NCBI RefSeq assembly: GCF_048771995.1
Contig: NC_133024.1
Location: 3,353,001 to 3,417,000, forward strand
Origin: Taeniopygia guttata
Lineage: Eukaryota > Chordata > Aves > Passeriformes > Estrildidae
Reading direction: 5' to 3'
DNA length: 64,000 nt
Of this stretch, positions 1 through 12,989 are shown in pieces. A program made the translations under genes and the position numbers. Position 1 is the first letter of the stretch. Every line of letters starts with the position of its first letter. Under the pieces are notes generated by a model that saw only the letters and a program-made list of their open reading frames with translations, was not told the DNA's origin and ran no database searches.

Positions 1-1177
1 TTTTATCAAAGTAAATATTCAGTATTGATTTCAAAGCACTCAAAGCACTATAATAACCTCTTCAGGCACAATAATAACAACAACCTTTATAATAACCATG
101 TGAATAAATATAAAGCTACCAAGTTGGCCAGAGTAGGCCTTTTCTGCTAAATAAAAGGAATTATTTTAACATGGGCATAACTAATGCACTGTTGAATTAT
201 TAACCTGCATAAGTGTGCCAAAGTGATTAGCTTATTATTAAGGTTTCCATCTTTGCAAAACTGTAATAAAATATTTCAATAAAATAATTTTGTACTTTCA
301 ATCTAACTCATTAAAGAACAGGTAATAACAGTAGTTATGCAGTAATGAAAGAATAATCAAGTATGCTCAAAAAATCTGGAAAAAAGGAACAAGAAATGCT
401 TCAGATGTGACATTTTTATCACAATCATGGTTTCCCAGGGAAGAGAACAGTAAGAGTCTGATTGAAAATGTTTGCAAAACTATATTGGAAGTATCCCTAC
501 CAGTTTCTGTTACACTATTTATGCTCAATAATACTGTTCAATTAAAGTATCCCAGACACTTATTTATGAATATAAAGTTTAACTAAATTACTGTATTTCT
601 AGCAAAAGGCAGACTAAGAATTGTATATTGCTGCAATAAATAAAAATAATAACAAGATCAGAACATCCAAGCTAATGCAATACCTTTGAGATGGTTTAAT
701 TAAACTGGATCAAACTGGGATTAATTTGTTCCCTGTCATCATCTCAGGTAGGAATTCTGAAGAAAGACAATATGTCAGATCTAACTGTGCTTTATTTAAT
801 GTGAAAATGGCAATAGATTCTCTAGGGATCACCAGAGAGCTAAAACAACTTCTTAATTACTTCATAGCCTCATTTTACCACTGCTTGGAGAAACAGCCTG
901 CCACAGCCCCTTGGCTGTTGTCTCAGTAAAACACCTGTCCCACATGGCAGTGACAGAACTGCAGGGAGAGATCAGCCCTTGGAGCTCCATGCACCCCTCT
1001 GGAACACCCCACAGTGTTAAAGAGAAGGTGTTAAAGGTGAGCACACCTTCTTGAATATTAGCACAGACCAGGAAGATTCTTAAGGAGATAGAAATAAGAA
1101 ATAAATGAGTTTTCATCCCACATTCCTTACAGCTAATTCCAGAACGAGTGTTGGTGAATCCAGATCTTCCACTAACT
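1..1177. other. AT-rich non-coding stretch, no gene seen
   Basis: No coding exon, RNA gene or recognised transposon. Bases 31-50 hold a 10-bp unit in two tandem near-copies (AAAGCACT core). From about 880 to 1177 the base composition becomes more GC-rich; this could be an old repeat, but I cannot assign it to a family. Confidence 0.5.
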
Positions 1178-1183
1178 GGCACC
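1178..1183. repeat. Target-site duplication, left (GGCACC)
   Basis: Six bases GGCACC directly before the TG of the LTR at 1184, repeated exactly at 1563-1568. Confidence 0.8.
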
Positions 1184-1562
1184 TGTGGCAGCACATTTCT
1201 CTCTCTCTCAGGATTTTTCATAGAGGTGCACAGAGAGCCAGAAAGAGAAAACAATTTCTATTTCTGCTCCTTGTTTTTCCCATGTGGAATGTGTTTGGAG
1301 AATTGTTTACCTGGAGTGAGTGCTTGGTTGGATTCTGGTGAGGATTGTTTGAGCTGATGGCCAATCCAACCCACCTGGGGCTGGGCTCTCAGAGAGGGCC
1401 ACGAGTTGTGTTAGAAACGTAGAGGTTTGTAGTTTTTAGTATCTTCCTTTATATAGTATATTAATGCATTTTAGCATAATTATAATAAAGAAATCATTCA
1501 GCCTTCTGACTTGAGTCAGACATCCTCATCTTTTCCCATTGGGTTTGCCTGCATTCACAACA
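1184..1562 (+). mobile_element. Solo LTR of an avian class II (ERVK-like) endogenous retrovirus, family 1
   Basis: A 379-bp block starts TGTGGCAGCACA and ends CATTCACAACA, the TG...CA termini expected of an LTR. It has a TATA-like TTTATATAG near 1448 and a poly(A) signal AATAAA at 1484-1489. It is flanked by a perfect 6-bp direct repeat GGCACC at 1178-1183 and 1563-1568, which I read as the target-site duplication. Six bases is typical of class II (ERVK/beta/alpha-like) integrations. No retroviral genes lie on either side, so this is a solo LTR left by recombination between the two LTRs of a provirus. A diverged copy of the same family lies inverted at 24710-25095. The family name cannot be fixed without a repeat library. 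Confidence 0.85.
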
Positions 1563-1568
1563 GGCACC
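1563..1568. repeat. Target-site duplication, right (GGCACC)
   Basis: Exact copy of 1178-1183, directly after the terminal CA of the LTR. Confidence 0.8.
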
Positions 1569-1761
1569 TGATTGTAATGACAAACCAAATTCATTTCTCT
1601 GGTGTCACAGATGCTGTGGCTGTTTCCCTCAGTATTCATTGCATGTATGGAGCCAGGAAAGGTGTGGTGACAACAGATCTGCCACTGGAACCTTTTGGCT
1701 TCGGGAAGGGAGAAGAGCTCAGGACTCAGCTGAGAAACAAGAAGGTCCCATCAAGCTCTGA

Positions 1762-2372
1762 TACAGGCTGGGAGGAGAATGGGTTGAGGGCAGCCCTGCT
1801 GAGAAGAATCTGGAGGTGCTGCTTGACAAGAAGCTCAACATGACCCAGCAAAGCCAATGTCCCCTGGGGTGCATCCAAAGCAGTGTGGCCAGCAGGGCAA
1901 GGGATCCCCTCTACTCCTGTGAGAGCCCATCTGGACTGCTGCATCCAAGTCTGGGGCTCCCAGCATAAGAAAGAAGTGTACCTGCTGGAGGGACTTCAGA
2001 GGGGGGTCATGAAGATGATCAGAGGGTGCAGCACCTCTCCTGCAAGGACTGACAGAGACAGGGTTTTTCAGCCTGGAGAAGGGAAGAATGCAGAGAAACC
2101 TTATAGCATCTTCCACTACCTAAAGGGGCCTGCAAGTGAGCTGGAGAGGGACATTTTGCTAAGACAGGTTGTGATAGGACAAGTGGGGAAGAGATTCCTT
2201 ACCGTGAGGGTGGTGAGGTTCTGGCACAGGATGAGTGAGGCTCTTTGCTATAAGATGTGGACAATCCCATCCCTGGAAGTGTTCAAGGCCAGGTTGGATG
2301 GGGCTCCAAAAAACCTAAACTAGTGAGCAACCTGAGCAGCTCTGAGCAATCAGAGCATCTCCCTGACAATGG
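1762..2372 (+). mobile_element. CR1 LINE, 5'-truncated 3' part with reverse transcriptase C-terminal remnant
   Basis: The segment follows the 3' third of avian CR1 retrotransposons. An open stretch at 1883-2323 keeps recognisable CR1 polyprotein pieces: VRAHLDCCIQVWG, LLEGLQRGVMKMIRG and PSLEVFKARLDGA, which match the C-terminal end of the CR1 reverse transcriptase. The reading continues upstream in other frames (around 1765-1880), so the copy is frameshifted and dead. It then runs into CR1-like 3' UTR up to about 2372, but the terminal ATTCTATGAT-type repeat is missing or decayed. The start is approximate. It lies about 200 bp downstream of the solo LTR and is older-looking than it. Confidence 0.85.
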
Positions 2373-5300
2373 CATTTCTCCAGGCCTAAGGAATCAAGAT
2401 TAGTGAAAGAGATGCGGAAAGAGCAGGGAACCTCACAGGATGAGAAAATGCCAGGTTGCATAGCTGCAACTGCAGCATCAGTCCAGGAGGTCGAGAAGTC
2501 CTTATTCTAATAAAAATATTATTTGCAGAGTGAGGACAGCACACCAGGGCTGATCTCATGTCTGGGGCAGCAGTGTGTGCTCTAGGACTCCCCTTCCCAT
2601 TTGTGTTGTACTGTCACAGTGAAGGAGATTGACTTCAGTTTTAGCAACAACATGGAATTTCAGAAACGAGTCAATAAAAACTTTGTGTAGACTTGAGGAT
2701 TTGAACACAGCAGCAGTAGCACTTAGGTACAGCTATCTTGCAGATGAAAAGGAGATGTCAATAGACTTAGCCAGAGTAAATCCCATTTAACAAGATACAT
2801 TACACTATCTGCTAGAGTGCAGACAAAAGCAAACATACATCTGACCCGAAAGATCCTTTCCAATCTCAAAAGTTCATCCTCTGGGACACAGCATGACACA
2901 CTCAAAGGAGTAGAAGTGCTGAATGAAATATTTCTGAGATTCAGCTGTGTAAAGACTCTTGACACAGATTTAACATCCCCATTTTATATAAAGAGCACTT
3001 TTCACAACCATACCACCTTTGATCTCATAGTCCGGATCTTTAAAGATCTCCAAAATGCCTTCCAAAGGAGAGCCTAGAACCAACAGTTTGAACTTCTAGT
3101 CACCAAAAAACAGAGATTAAACAGAGATATTGATTTCATGGCCTATTATAATGTCCTTTCCCTTCCAGTAACCTTTCCATGTTCCACAGACTAAAAATTA
3201 TTTTTCCTTTCTTTCCCTTAGCAAGGTAACTGCCTTATCAACTCTGCACATGCTAATGACATTTTCTTGCAGAGGTGGTTTTGTATGTACCTGAGCAAGT
3301 GCTTTCATTTTGTGCTTAGTTTTGAAGTCTGCTAACTTTGTTTCATACCTGAGGAAGGTTGTTGTGCCTGAAAAAACATCTTTAAATAAAAGATGCACGT
3401 GCACATGCACACATCTGGTTCTACCTGCTGTCTTTTGCTAAAAAACCACAGCCACACCTCCTTTATAAATATTTCTGAAGTTGGCAGGTTAAGAGAATAC
3501 AGTAAATAAAGCACACCAAGTTAAGTAAAATATGGAGACATGATGAGACCTTATTCAACTAAACAGCAAAGTGCATTGTCATGTGGAATCATACATAATC
3601 AAAATAGAAAACACTAATGGCCTATGTCTAAACCCTGTGGCTGTTCCACCTGTTGATTCACAAAAGCAAGGGTCATCTCTAGGTTCTGTGTCACATCACA
3701 CATTTTTTGGTTGTCTTGGAAGCCTGAGGGTAACTGAAAATTACTCAATGTTAAGAAAATTCAATCTAACCTAGGAAAGCTGTATGTAGGGAAGGGCTCT
3801 GTCAGACTCCTCCTTGCTTGGACACAGAAAAAAAGCCAAAAATTATTCTGAATAAATGCTACCTGAGGACAAAGTGCCCAAGACAGGAATAAGGAAATGG
3901 AAGAAAAGATATTGTACTGATCAGAATCAATCTACCAATGCTCTGAGAAGGGGCCATGTACAAACAAAGAACTAAGTAGAGTTTTGATAATCCATGGCTA
4001 TGAATCCATATCACAGAACATCATCAGCTCATGGACTCTGCAAGAAAATAATAATTAAAATTATTATCTTTCCTCCTCACCACTCATGGTGTGAAGAAAA
4101 AGCCAGGTGATTTATTAATATGAGTGCAATATTGATTTGAAGTGAAGCAAAGCCTTTCCTCTGCTGTTGCCTTGCTGTTAGAGCCAGTGATCAAGAGGTT
4201 TGCATGACACCTGCCTGTCCTCTGTGTCACCTGAGATTAGTTCCCCACGAGCCAATGCAGTGCTTGGGAGTTTAGGAGAAAACCACAAATATCACAATTT
4301 GCAATAGAATGTTATTCATTGGGGAAAAAAGCCAAAACAACAGCCCACTAAATTCAGTTCTAAGGCTTATTAAGAAGATTTATCAAGGGTTTTCTGTGCC
4401 CTGAAAAGATCCTAAAATTTTAAGAGCATCTGGGAAATCAGTTGGAAGCACAACTTATTTAAACATCAAGGCGCAATTAGAAGTGACTGCAAGTCTGCAC
4501 ACCAGCACATGCCTACTTCCATGTGTCAGGGCATCCACCAAAATTACAGTGTGTAACTTATTTGTTATCTGTCACACATTTTACCCACTGATTAATTTAT
4601 TTATCATTCATTACATGAAGGAATCAAACTGAGGGGAATAATCTCTTTACTTAACACACTAGGTGTCAGCAGAAAAAAACCCTTGTCTGTCCATCCATTA
4701 GTAGTGTAGGAGTGAGATGCATAATTGATCTGACTTTTCTTTCACATTGTTGAAAAATAGAAAATAACCCTGCTGCCATCAACACACTACTCAACTTCTC
4801 AGATTTTAATGAGAGACACTAATGCAGCTGCCACCTTTCTTGCTCATGGTGGCCTTAAGCAAGCTCAAATTTTAAAGCAAAATGAGTCCAAAGCTCAGGG
4901 TGGCACAGACAGGAAGGCTGGTCACGCCCATGCAAACCAAGATGGATAATCTTGGCATACCACCACCGAAACCTTTGGATAATTGATACAACAGGCTCAC
5001 TGCTCATAAACTGAATTTAACACTCTTGCTTTCTGCTGACAGCTCTGTGAAAAAAATATTTCCTCAGTGGGGAGTGATCAGATTCAGCTGAATGTATTCT
5101 TTAATTTCTCACAAGGAACTCAAACACCTCCTTCATCTCCTGGCCTAGTGGGTGCCCACGTAGGGCATGTGTAGATGAGAGAAGAGGAACAGCTCTGGAA
5201 AGTGGTTCACCATCCTTACACCAGCAGCTCCACCATGCAGGGCCAGGCAAACACGCTGGCTGGACAGATTTAAATGCACAGAGTTCTTCTTTCTGCCTTG

Positions 5301-5427
5301 CTGGTACTCACTGTCTCCCCAGCACAGACAGAGAGCAGGTCCCCGTGCCAGGCCATGCTTGGACATTAAAGTGGTTGCACAGGCACACAACTGTGTTTCA
5401 ATGTCAAGCTGCCATCACTAACACACC
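2373..5427. other. Non-coding stretch, no gene or transposon recognised
   Basis: Open frames here are short and share no visible family motif. A 10-bp perfect palindrome TGCACGTGCA at 3394-3403 contains an E-box (CACGTG). Nothing else stands out. Confidence 0.5.
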
Positions 5428-5433
5428 CCCAAC
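5428..5433. repeat. Target-site duplication, left (CCCAAC)
   Basis: CCCAAC directly before the LTR; exact match at 6051-6056. Confidence 0.88.
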
Positions 5434-6050
5434 TGTGGGAATCCAGGGCTTCCCTCTGGCTGCCCTGGCAGGTCTGGGACCCTGGCAGGGGTCAGAACCC
5501 CCCTGGACAGAGCCCCCAGAGACACTGGCTGTGATCTCTGTCCATGGAAAAGAGTTTTCAATCTTACAGGATGAATTACAAGCTCTGAGTGTTTCATATC
5601 AGTAATAATTAAGTGTAGCACGGGTGCAAAAGTAAATTTTTAGGATTCTAGATTAGGGGTTCAGAGGGGACAAGATGGAGGAAATTGGGTGTGTCTTGTC
5701 CTTTTTCTCCTTCTCCATGCCCTCCATGTTTCACTGCGGTGTTGGCATTTTTCTGTTGGTTCAGGCTGGGGACACACTGTCCAACGTAGGTGACAGATAT
5801 TGGCACGTTATTGTAAATCCAGCACAGGTAGTTTCTGGTATTTAATGTTTGTACCATCCCACTGAGGGCAGAGCCCCACATGCTGCCCTGCAGGACAGAG
5901 CTGCGGCAGGGCAGCAGAACATGTTAGAGATAAACAGAATAAACAACCTTGAAACAGCACAGACAAATTATGGCTTCTGCTTTGGCAATGGGGCTGAAAG
6001 ACAGAGACTTTTTACAATCTCAAAATCATCAATACCCACAGATTCTAACA
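5434..6050 (+). mobile_element. Solo LTR, avian class II (ERVK-like), family 2 copy A
   Basis: A 617-bp block begins TGTGGGAATCC and ends GATTCTAACA, giving TG...CA termini. A poly(A) signal AATAAA sits at 5938-5943, near the 3' third, as expected for an R region. A perfect 6-bp direct repeat CCCAAC flanks it (5428-5433 and 6051-6056). A second copy with the same termini lies at 12990-13604, about 95% identical by my count. Because this copy carries its own TSD on both sides, it is a separate insertion reduced to a solo LTR, not one end of a provirus. Short open frames inside (for example 5345-5605 and 5648-5881) are LTR sequence, not genes. Confidence 0.92.
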
Positions 6051-6056
6051 CCCAAC
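6051..6056. repeat. Target-site duplication, right (CCCAAC)
   Basis: CCCAAC directly after the terminal ACA of the LTR; exact match to 5428-5433. Confidence 0.88.
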
Positions 6057-6873
6057 CTCACTGCCCCAAAGGGAAGAGATTCAGTTTAGCATCAGCTGGT
6101 GCTGTCAGCACTTTCAGAAAACCCTTTGCCAATATCTCTCATCTTCAAGAAAAGAACCCTGTGCTTCCAGAGCAGGGTGCAATATGAACACTAAAACAAA
6201 CATCAAGACCTTGTCTGCCACTGAGGTGCAAGGATGGGATCTTGGCTACCATCTGTAAAACCACTAAACCCTCAAAGTTTGCTTCTTTTTTCGAGAAGCA
6301 GAAGCTTAAACCGATAGATCATTATCTGGTCTCAGAAACAGACTCTTTTAAACCTATTTTCCCTCCCCAAAAGCTTTTCTAGGACTGGGAGAGCAACAAA
6401 TGAATATTCGTAGTGTGCTTTTATTTCAACCTTATCTCTGACCCTGCAAACTGTGGAAAAATCTTGGATAGACACTGCCACCCTTCCCTAAAACCTAAAT
6501 GAAAATTGCTTCCCTTCCTTGGCATTACACAGGAAAAAATTACCTCACATACACCTTGATCCCTCAGCAGGCTGTTGGGATCTGCTTGCAATGAGAAGGA
6601 AAGCAATATTTTTGCCCACTTTTGCCATAGTTTATAAGTATTCATCTAACATGTGAGAACAACTGACACAAATCTTGGGAGGTGGTAAGGTGGCACAACT
6701 TTTAGGGGGACTGTAAGGGACATGCGGCTGCCTAGACCCAGAAACAATTATTTAATTTCATTAAAATAAAAGGAAACAGCATTGGTCCAGCCAGACAAAA
6801 CATGTCAGACTTACAACATTACATATGCAGTAACTTTAAGCACAAAGGAACATGTTTTTCTTTCTATGTTTTT

Positions 6874-6955
6874 CTATATGTGTGTGCATACACATATATA
6901 TGCTTGCCTCTGTGTGTGTGTGTATATACGAATATACACATGAATGTACACATAG
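6874..6955. repeat. TG/TA-rich microsatellite region
   Basis: Alternating purine-pyrimidine sequence including an uninterrupted (TG)n run around 6910-6923 and interrupted TATA/CACA motifs on both sides. The overlapping open frames on both strands (Cys/Val/His-rich peptides) are products of this repeat. Confidence 0.8.
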
Positions 6956-7504
6956 GCTTGAGGCCAGAAAAAGGGGGAAACAAAGGAGGATAGCAGTGTT
7001 CATATATGAGGGGAAAAAAATTATGAGATTTAAGAAAAATTTGCTGGAATGGTGGGAAGATTGAAATGAATGGCTCACCCATAATATGCAATGAGAAGGA
7101 AGAGTCTTGGTGTTTTACCCATTAGAGCATCCTGATTATTTCTAACTGCTTGCCACAGTGAGGAGGTTATTTTTGCAGTTTTTATTTTTGCCATGCTCCG
7201 TTGTGTGCCAGCGAATCAGCTCTGCAACTTCACCCCCACAGACCTTTGGCTTGTCATGCTACCAGCCTTCCCCTGGCTCTTGAAACATGTCAGAGCAACA
7301 CATTCCAGCTTCTGGGATGCCCAGATTCATCTGCTGACACCCTGATGGGTTTGTTTGGAATTCTAATTTATTCAAATCTATTGTTTTGAAGAAAATAGGG
7401 GGCCCTAGTGCCTATTAGGCTTCATTTCGAGACACTTAAAAATGCAAAACAAGTTAATCTCAGCGAAACAAAGGGGTTATGCTGAAATAGTTACAGACAC
7501 ACGC

Positions 7505-7543
7505 AAAAAAAAAATAAAAAAAGAAAAAAAAAGGAAAAAAAAG
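7505..7543 (+). repeat. A-rich simple repeat
   Basis: Nearly pure adenine with scattered T and G. It could be the tail of a decayed retrotransposed sequence on the plus strand, but nothing recognisable precedes it. Confidence 0.7.
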
Positions 7544-9468
7544 GCAGGGAAGCACAAATTACTAGGCTATCCTTAACTCCTGTCTGCTACCAAGGCTTAG
7601 AGAGCTGTGGCATGCTGAAGGCAGCTGAGACTGGCGCCACAGAGGCAGCTGTGAGATACAGACCTCCATATCAGACTGGGGCCAGGCTAAAGGGACCTTT
7701 TCTCCAGCATCATCTGAGTATGACCAGAATATCAACACATATAAAACAATTTTCAAGCACATTCCCCTTACTATTTAATTTTAAGGGAATATAATACCAA
7801 TTGTGATGAGCCTGTGAACATGTAAACAGAAATGTTTCTCAGGCCTGTCTGAGGATTGCACAAAAACTTGACATACTGATTTCTCACGCTGCAATGGAGA
7901 GACAACTGAGCTGGAATTAGTCTGTTTTTCCGTGTCCCTGGCACCATGACTTTCGTTGTTGCATTTTTCATAGCCTGATTACAATTTATAAATATGTCAA
8001 GGAAACCATTATCATTAAGATGCTGTGTTGCCACAAAGACCACACACTTTAAAATAAACCAACAATTCATATTACTAAGTTGGCACATGGTACCTCTATT
8101 TTCCAATGCAATATTGCAAGCTGGGGCCCACCATACTTAATACTTATCTGTTTAATTTGAATCAGATTAATGAATTTAAAACATTTGGGGTTTAAATTTG
8201 TAACTGATTAAAGTAAAATTAAGAAATGGATGAGCTTTATCCCAGATGAGAAAAATCCCACTGGAAAATAAAACAAATTATTCCTTAAACTTGCAATTAC
8301 AATGTGCAGAATGAACAAATCATAGCTGATTTTAAGCTGAAAGGTCATATTGCACATCTCAAAAAGCTGGAATTCAGTATTTGGGTTTGAAAAAAAGGAA
8401 AAGAGAAAAGGAATAGATGAATTTCATACTAAAGGGAACTGTTTTGTTCAATGTAAGTTGACTCAAATCTGAATTTCTCCTTAAGGGGCAAAAAGGAAAT
8501 AAGCATTTACCAAAATTTGTCTTCATCCATGGAAGAAAATCACAGTCAACATATATCTACATTGTGCATCCAGAATATACAGTCAATCATACTATATATA
8601 TATATACCCTGGAAAAAAAATTTGAAAGCCATTTCTTCCTTGTTTAGAATAGTTGTTACCAGAACCATTAAAAAACTTCAAGAGCTATAAACTTGGAATT
8701 ACTGATATGCTACTAGAAACCTCCATGCTGAACCACTTTATATATAAAGAAAAAATAAAAAAATACCCCAAAAAATTACCAGTAAAAAACCAAAATCCTA
8801 CTGATAAGGAGACCTAGTTGCAAGAATATAGAGGAAATTAATATTTAAAGAAAGGAAAAATTGGAGAAGCAGCTAAGTCATGTGAGTAATTTAAAAACTC
8901 AGTGAAATCTCAACAGGCAAAATAATTAAGAACAATAAAATGGAATTTTTAATAAGGAGAGCCTGACTAAGGATTAAATACATTTAAAGGTAGAGAGCTA
9001 CAATGAGTGACACCAGAGAAAATTTAAAATGTTCACTAGATATTTACATTCCATAAAGAGAATTATAAATGAGGATTAATCAATTTTATGTAATACAAAA
9101 CATTGCAAAATAGTTTAAAAAGGCCAAGATTTTAATCTGCCAAGATTTAACATGGGCATAAGTAATCAACAAGTCTGGGAAATTTACTTGCACCCCACAA
9201 TGCCTAAAATTGCTTAGTTGAAGGGTTCTCCAATTCATTAACATTTATAAATTATTTATATTATAATCAATCATGGAAAACTGGAACAATTCCAATAGAT
9301 GGGAGTGCAGCCAAGAAAAAGAAAATTCTGGGGCTGGAAAACCCTGCAACACTCAGTGTCAAAAACTCATCTCAATTTGTTGAAGATCAGAAATGTTGAT
9401 CAGTGTGCAAAAACTATCAGACAGTCTGCAGATTTTTATTCTGTAACCATTTCTAGCAGGAATAAAAA

Positions 9469-9515
9469 AAACAATGGAATAGCTAAAAACAATGGAATAG
9501 CAATGGAATAGCTAA
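9469..9515 (+). repeat. Short tandem array of a CAATGGAATAGC-type unit, three copies
   Basis: Three near-identical AATGGAATAGC units with variable A-rich spacers. It gives the odd repeated NNGIA peptide at the end of a short open frame, which is therefore not a gene feature. Confidence 0.75.
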
Positions 9516-12500
9516 CATGGGCTAAAGGATGTTCTCAGCATGAAGATGTCTAGATGTTGGTTTGGTTTTTTTCTGAGCCAAGTTCTTTACTGCATCTCCT
9601 TAGGCTGGCAGTCTTTGCAGTCAAATCCTGCTGCTAGGTGGCAGGTCCCTCTGACCTCTGATTTTGTGGAAAAGGCTCCCAAGAGCTTTCAAAGGCCTTT
9701 GAGACTGGCTGTTGTGCCAGTGGGTTCAAGAATTCAGTCATCTATGCAAACAAACCATCACCAGGAGCATGAAAGAAGGATTCAACCCATGGAGATTAAA
9801 TGAGTGTTTGCAGATTCTTGTGATATCTCTGAGAACGAATGAAAAATCTGAAAATTAATTAAAAGCATAGCTTCACAGCTGAGACCTTGAACGTGGCATC
9901 TCATCTGGAGCTAATGTTTATGAGCAGTTGCATTCTCCCTACCTTGGCAAAAGGCTGCAGATTCACAATTAATAATTGTGCTGCTATTAATCTTTGGATG
10001 AAGTGGAACACAGTCATTAAACAGAGACAGCCTTTTACAAGGAGATGGATGCAGATGAGTACAGAATCTTTTCACTGGATGAAAGGGGAAAATTGGGAAG
10101 AAATGTTTTTAATGGCTTGGTACTAAAGTGATCCTATTCTGGTCACAAATAAACACTTGAGTCTCCCCTAAAAGTCTCTCTGAGTCAGCTGCAGCATAGC
10201 CAAGACTGTTCCTTACCCCATCCTTCCGAAGCTGTGCCTGCTTTTCAGTTATATCAGATCAGAGCTCACTGTCACAATTTCAGTTGTCCCCATCAGCAGC
10301 TCAGCCTCTGTCCTCTGAGATTTGTATGAGCTGCAGCATTTTCCTGTTGCTGCTTTTTGAGGCTGGTGGTACAGAGACATGGGCAGTACCACATATAGTC
10401 TGGAAATAATTCAGCAGAATAGTCCATCTGGGATTTTAGGTCTTCCCTTACACTGCTCTTGGTCCAGAGCTGAGGCAGCCTCAAGAAACCATCTCAGTTC
10501 TCACTACCAAGGCTGGGGGAAGACCAATTTCCCAGAGACCCTCTACCCAGGTTATATCCTTTTGTTATAATTTCCCATTTTCTGCAACTACCAAAAATAG
10601 AGGCTTCAACCTCACCCACAGTTTGTTCTGGAAGCCCATGAAACAGCTAAAGGCTGACACCAACCAAGCACAAGAGAGTTCATTAAATGGTGCAATGGGA
10701 AATGAAGTTAAAATATTTATCAATCACTTTCTGGAAGATCACCGAGTAATGGAAAATTCTCATGAGTTTGACAGGCATTGCTTTTGCAAGGCAATTTATT
10801 TCCTAGGAATGTGTGCTTTCACTGAAGAAATCATTCTTGCTTTTTAATGACTTCAGCATTAGGCACAGAATTTTGATATCAGTATATTTACTACACTGCC
10901 AAAGACAGGATCTTCAGATTCCTGATGCTTTAATAGCTTCCATGCTTCAGACCCTAAAAGTCCTAATGTTCCCTGATAGTACCAGGAGAAAAATCTTTTA
11001 CCACCATGTGTAAAATGTCTTAGTTGTTCCCCAGTGAACATCACAAGTTATCCAAGAAATATTTAATGAGAAAATGATTGAGGAACCTACATCAAGGCCA
11101 CTCCACTGGAAAATGAAATTTTTGTTTTGATTGATTTTGTTGGGCAATACAAATGAGCCTCTAGTCTATGATAGGAATGTTTTATTGACTCCCCCACTCT
11201 TGAAGCAGCTTGACAGGAATTAGAGAACAATGTAATTGTGGCTATAGCATTATCATCTCTTCAGAGGAAGCCTATCTCTTTTTGTTCACGCCTTATCTGG
11301 GTTGCCTGGGCTGTAACCATTTCTCACTGCTATGGTTAATTTGATAACAGTTGGTAAGGATTACAATATGCCTCTACAGAGGATTCAAGTAAATTATCCT
11401 TCCCAATCCTTCCGTGGATAGATTATAACACTTCAACAAGCTGGTTTTCAACACTTTAACAGAAGGGCTTTATTCCCTCCTATTTCAAAAAGCTTGTGAG
11501 CTGAAAAAAGTGCTTCTGCTTTTACATACTTATTCCTTAGCATGCACTTGTAGGCAGTTAGTAGTTATTAAGCTGCATTGTGTAATTTAAAACTTTAAAA
11601 AGATATCTGCACCAAACTAATACAAGAGTAAGGGTGTATAATTTCTCATCTCATTTGTTAATATATAATAGAAAATTATTATGAATTTGATAGAGATTAT
11701 CCCCAGCTTAATTGCTAGAAGCAAATGATCATTGCACACTGAGGCATAAAATACAAGGTGTGTCAAGTAGCATGCCCACATTTTGCAAGGCCAGAGAAAA
11801 TCACATTATCTGTGAAGAAGCAATTGATTATTTTTATTGACTGACCTTCTAATAAGATTCAACTTTCACTTGCATATAGCCATACAATGACCCTAAATTT
11901 TTAAATTCCTATCCTGACTGGACTCTGTCAGTAAAAGTAGTAAGTGGAAGGCAATGAGAAGGGAAAAGGCAAGTTGGAAACAACAGAAAGCTAGTCAGTA
12001 AATCATAAATCAGTTTTCTGAGGAAAACTGGGTAAACACAACTAATTTCTTGTATTTAACTTCCTGACACCTGCACATAAATCATCCTAAGAGGAGAGGA
12101 GAAAAGGGAAAATATCTACTGTTAAGGACCCAAAATTCAGATGGTGCATATTTTGTGAGATTTTAGTTTGCTCTAGATTGCTTTTGTGGGCAAAGCACGC
12201 ACTAACTGCTGGAGAGCATCTTCCAGCTAGGTTTGAACTGACAGGAGTTCATCTCACATGCTGCCACACCACTTGGCAAGGGGAAGCAAAGCCTGGTAGA
12301 GGGGGATGATAAAGTCATTCACCTCAAAGAGGTGATCAGGAGCACTTGATTCAGACTAAATGTGGCTATTGAGTGTGTTGCCATACTGGGACACAACGTC
12401 CAGTGTAGCAGAACAAGGATAATGGTGCGCTTAGTCACTCACCCATGTGCTTCATGGCCATGATTTCTGCAAGGATGGTGACAGTAGTGTCTGTCCTGCA

Positions 12501-12983
12501 TGCTTTATCTTTGCTTCCAGTCTGCTGGCACATGGGCATTAGCACTGCACAGCCTTTCTCTTCCAAGAAAGTGGAGCAGGGGATGCACCAAATTCTCACT
12601 TTTTCTTTCTGCCTTTCTATCAAATGCCCACGCTGGGTTTGTGTAGGCACAGCACAGCTGCTGGCTGGGAGAGCCAGCTGAGCTCTTGAAGGGAACTGCC
12701 ATCTGCAAGGAAGTCCTGTCCTTGAAGGGTACAAGAAAAAAAATTAACTGGCTTCTACTTTCTGCAGAAGTGAGCAGAGATTCCTCCTCTCACTAGGAGC
12801 ACAATGCTCTGGAGTCTTGTAGCCTGGGAGAGAGGCAGGAGTGTCAGGGCCACAGCAGATTGCTGTGCCACCCTCCATCAGTAGGAACACCCAGTCTTCT
12901 CTGAGCAAGACTTAGACAACTCCTGAGAAAAAAAAAGTACAAAACGATTTGGCTTCTATTGAGCAAGGTGACTTTCTTACCTA

Positions 12984-12989
12984 GAAGAG
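12984..12989. repeat. Target-site duplication, left (GAAGAG)
   Basis: GAAGAG directly before the LTR start at 12990; exact match at 13605-13610. Confidence 0.88.

Larger units (their letters stand above)
6057..12983. other. Non-coding stretch between two solo LTRs, host sequence
   Basis: No gag, pol or env remnant is visible, which fits the view that the flanking LTRs are independent. The stretch is AT-rich and holds the simple repeats listed separately: TG/TA-rich at 6874-6955, A-rich at 7505-7543, and a short tandem array at 9469-9515. A short (TA)n run lies near 8590-8607. An inverted repeat CACAATT/AATTGTG sits at 9964-9980. Open frames are all under 115 codons and resemble no family I know. 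Confidence 0.5.

Noticed and set aside
862..1254. A 130-codon minus-strand open frame as a gene
   Set aside because: No family motif, and its 5' part lies inside the LTR that begins at 1184.
1883..2323. A 146-codon open frame as a gene
   Set aside because: It is the C-terminal remnant of a CR1 reverse transcriptase, with the upstream part in other frames.
5345..5881. Open frames that recur almost unchanged near 12959-13438
   Set aside because: They recur because they lie in two copies of one LTR; this is repeat sequence, not a gene family.
6836..7091. Overlapping Cys/His/Val-rich open frames on both strands
   Set aside because: They are translations of the TG/TA microsatellite.
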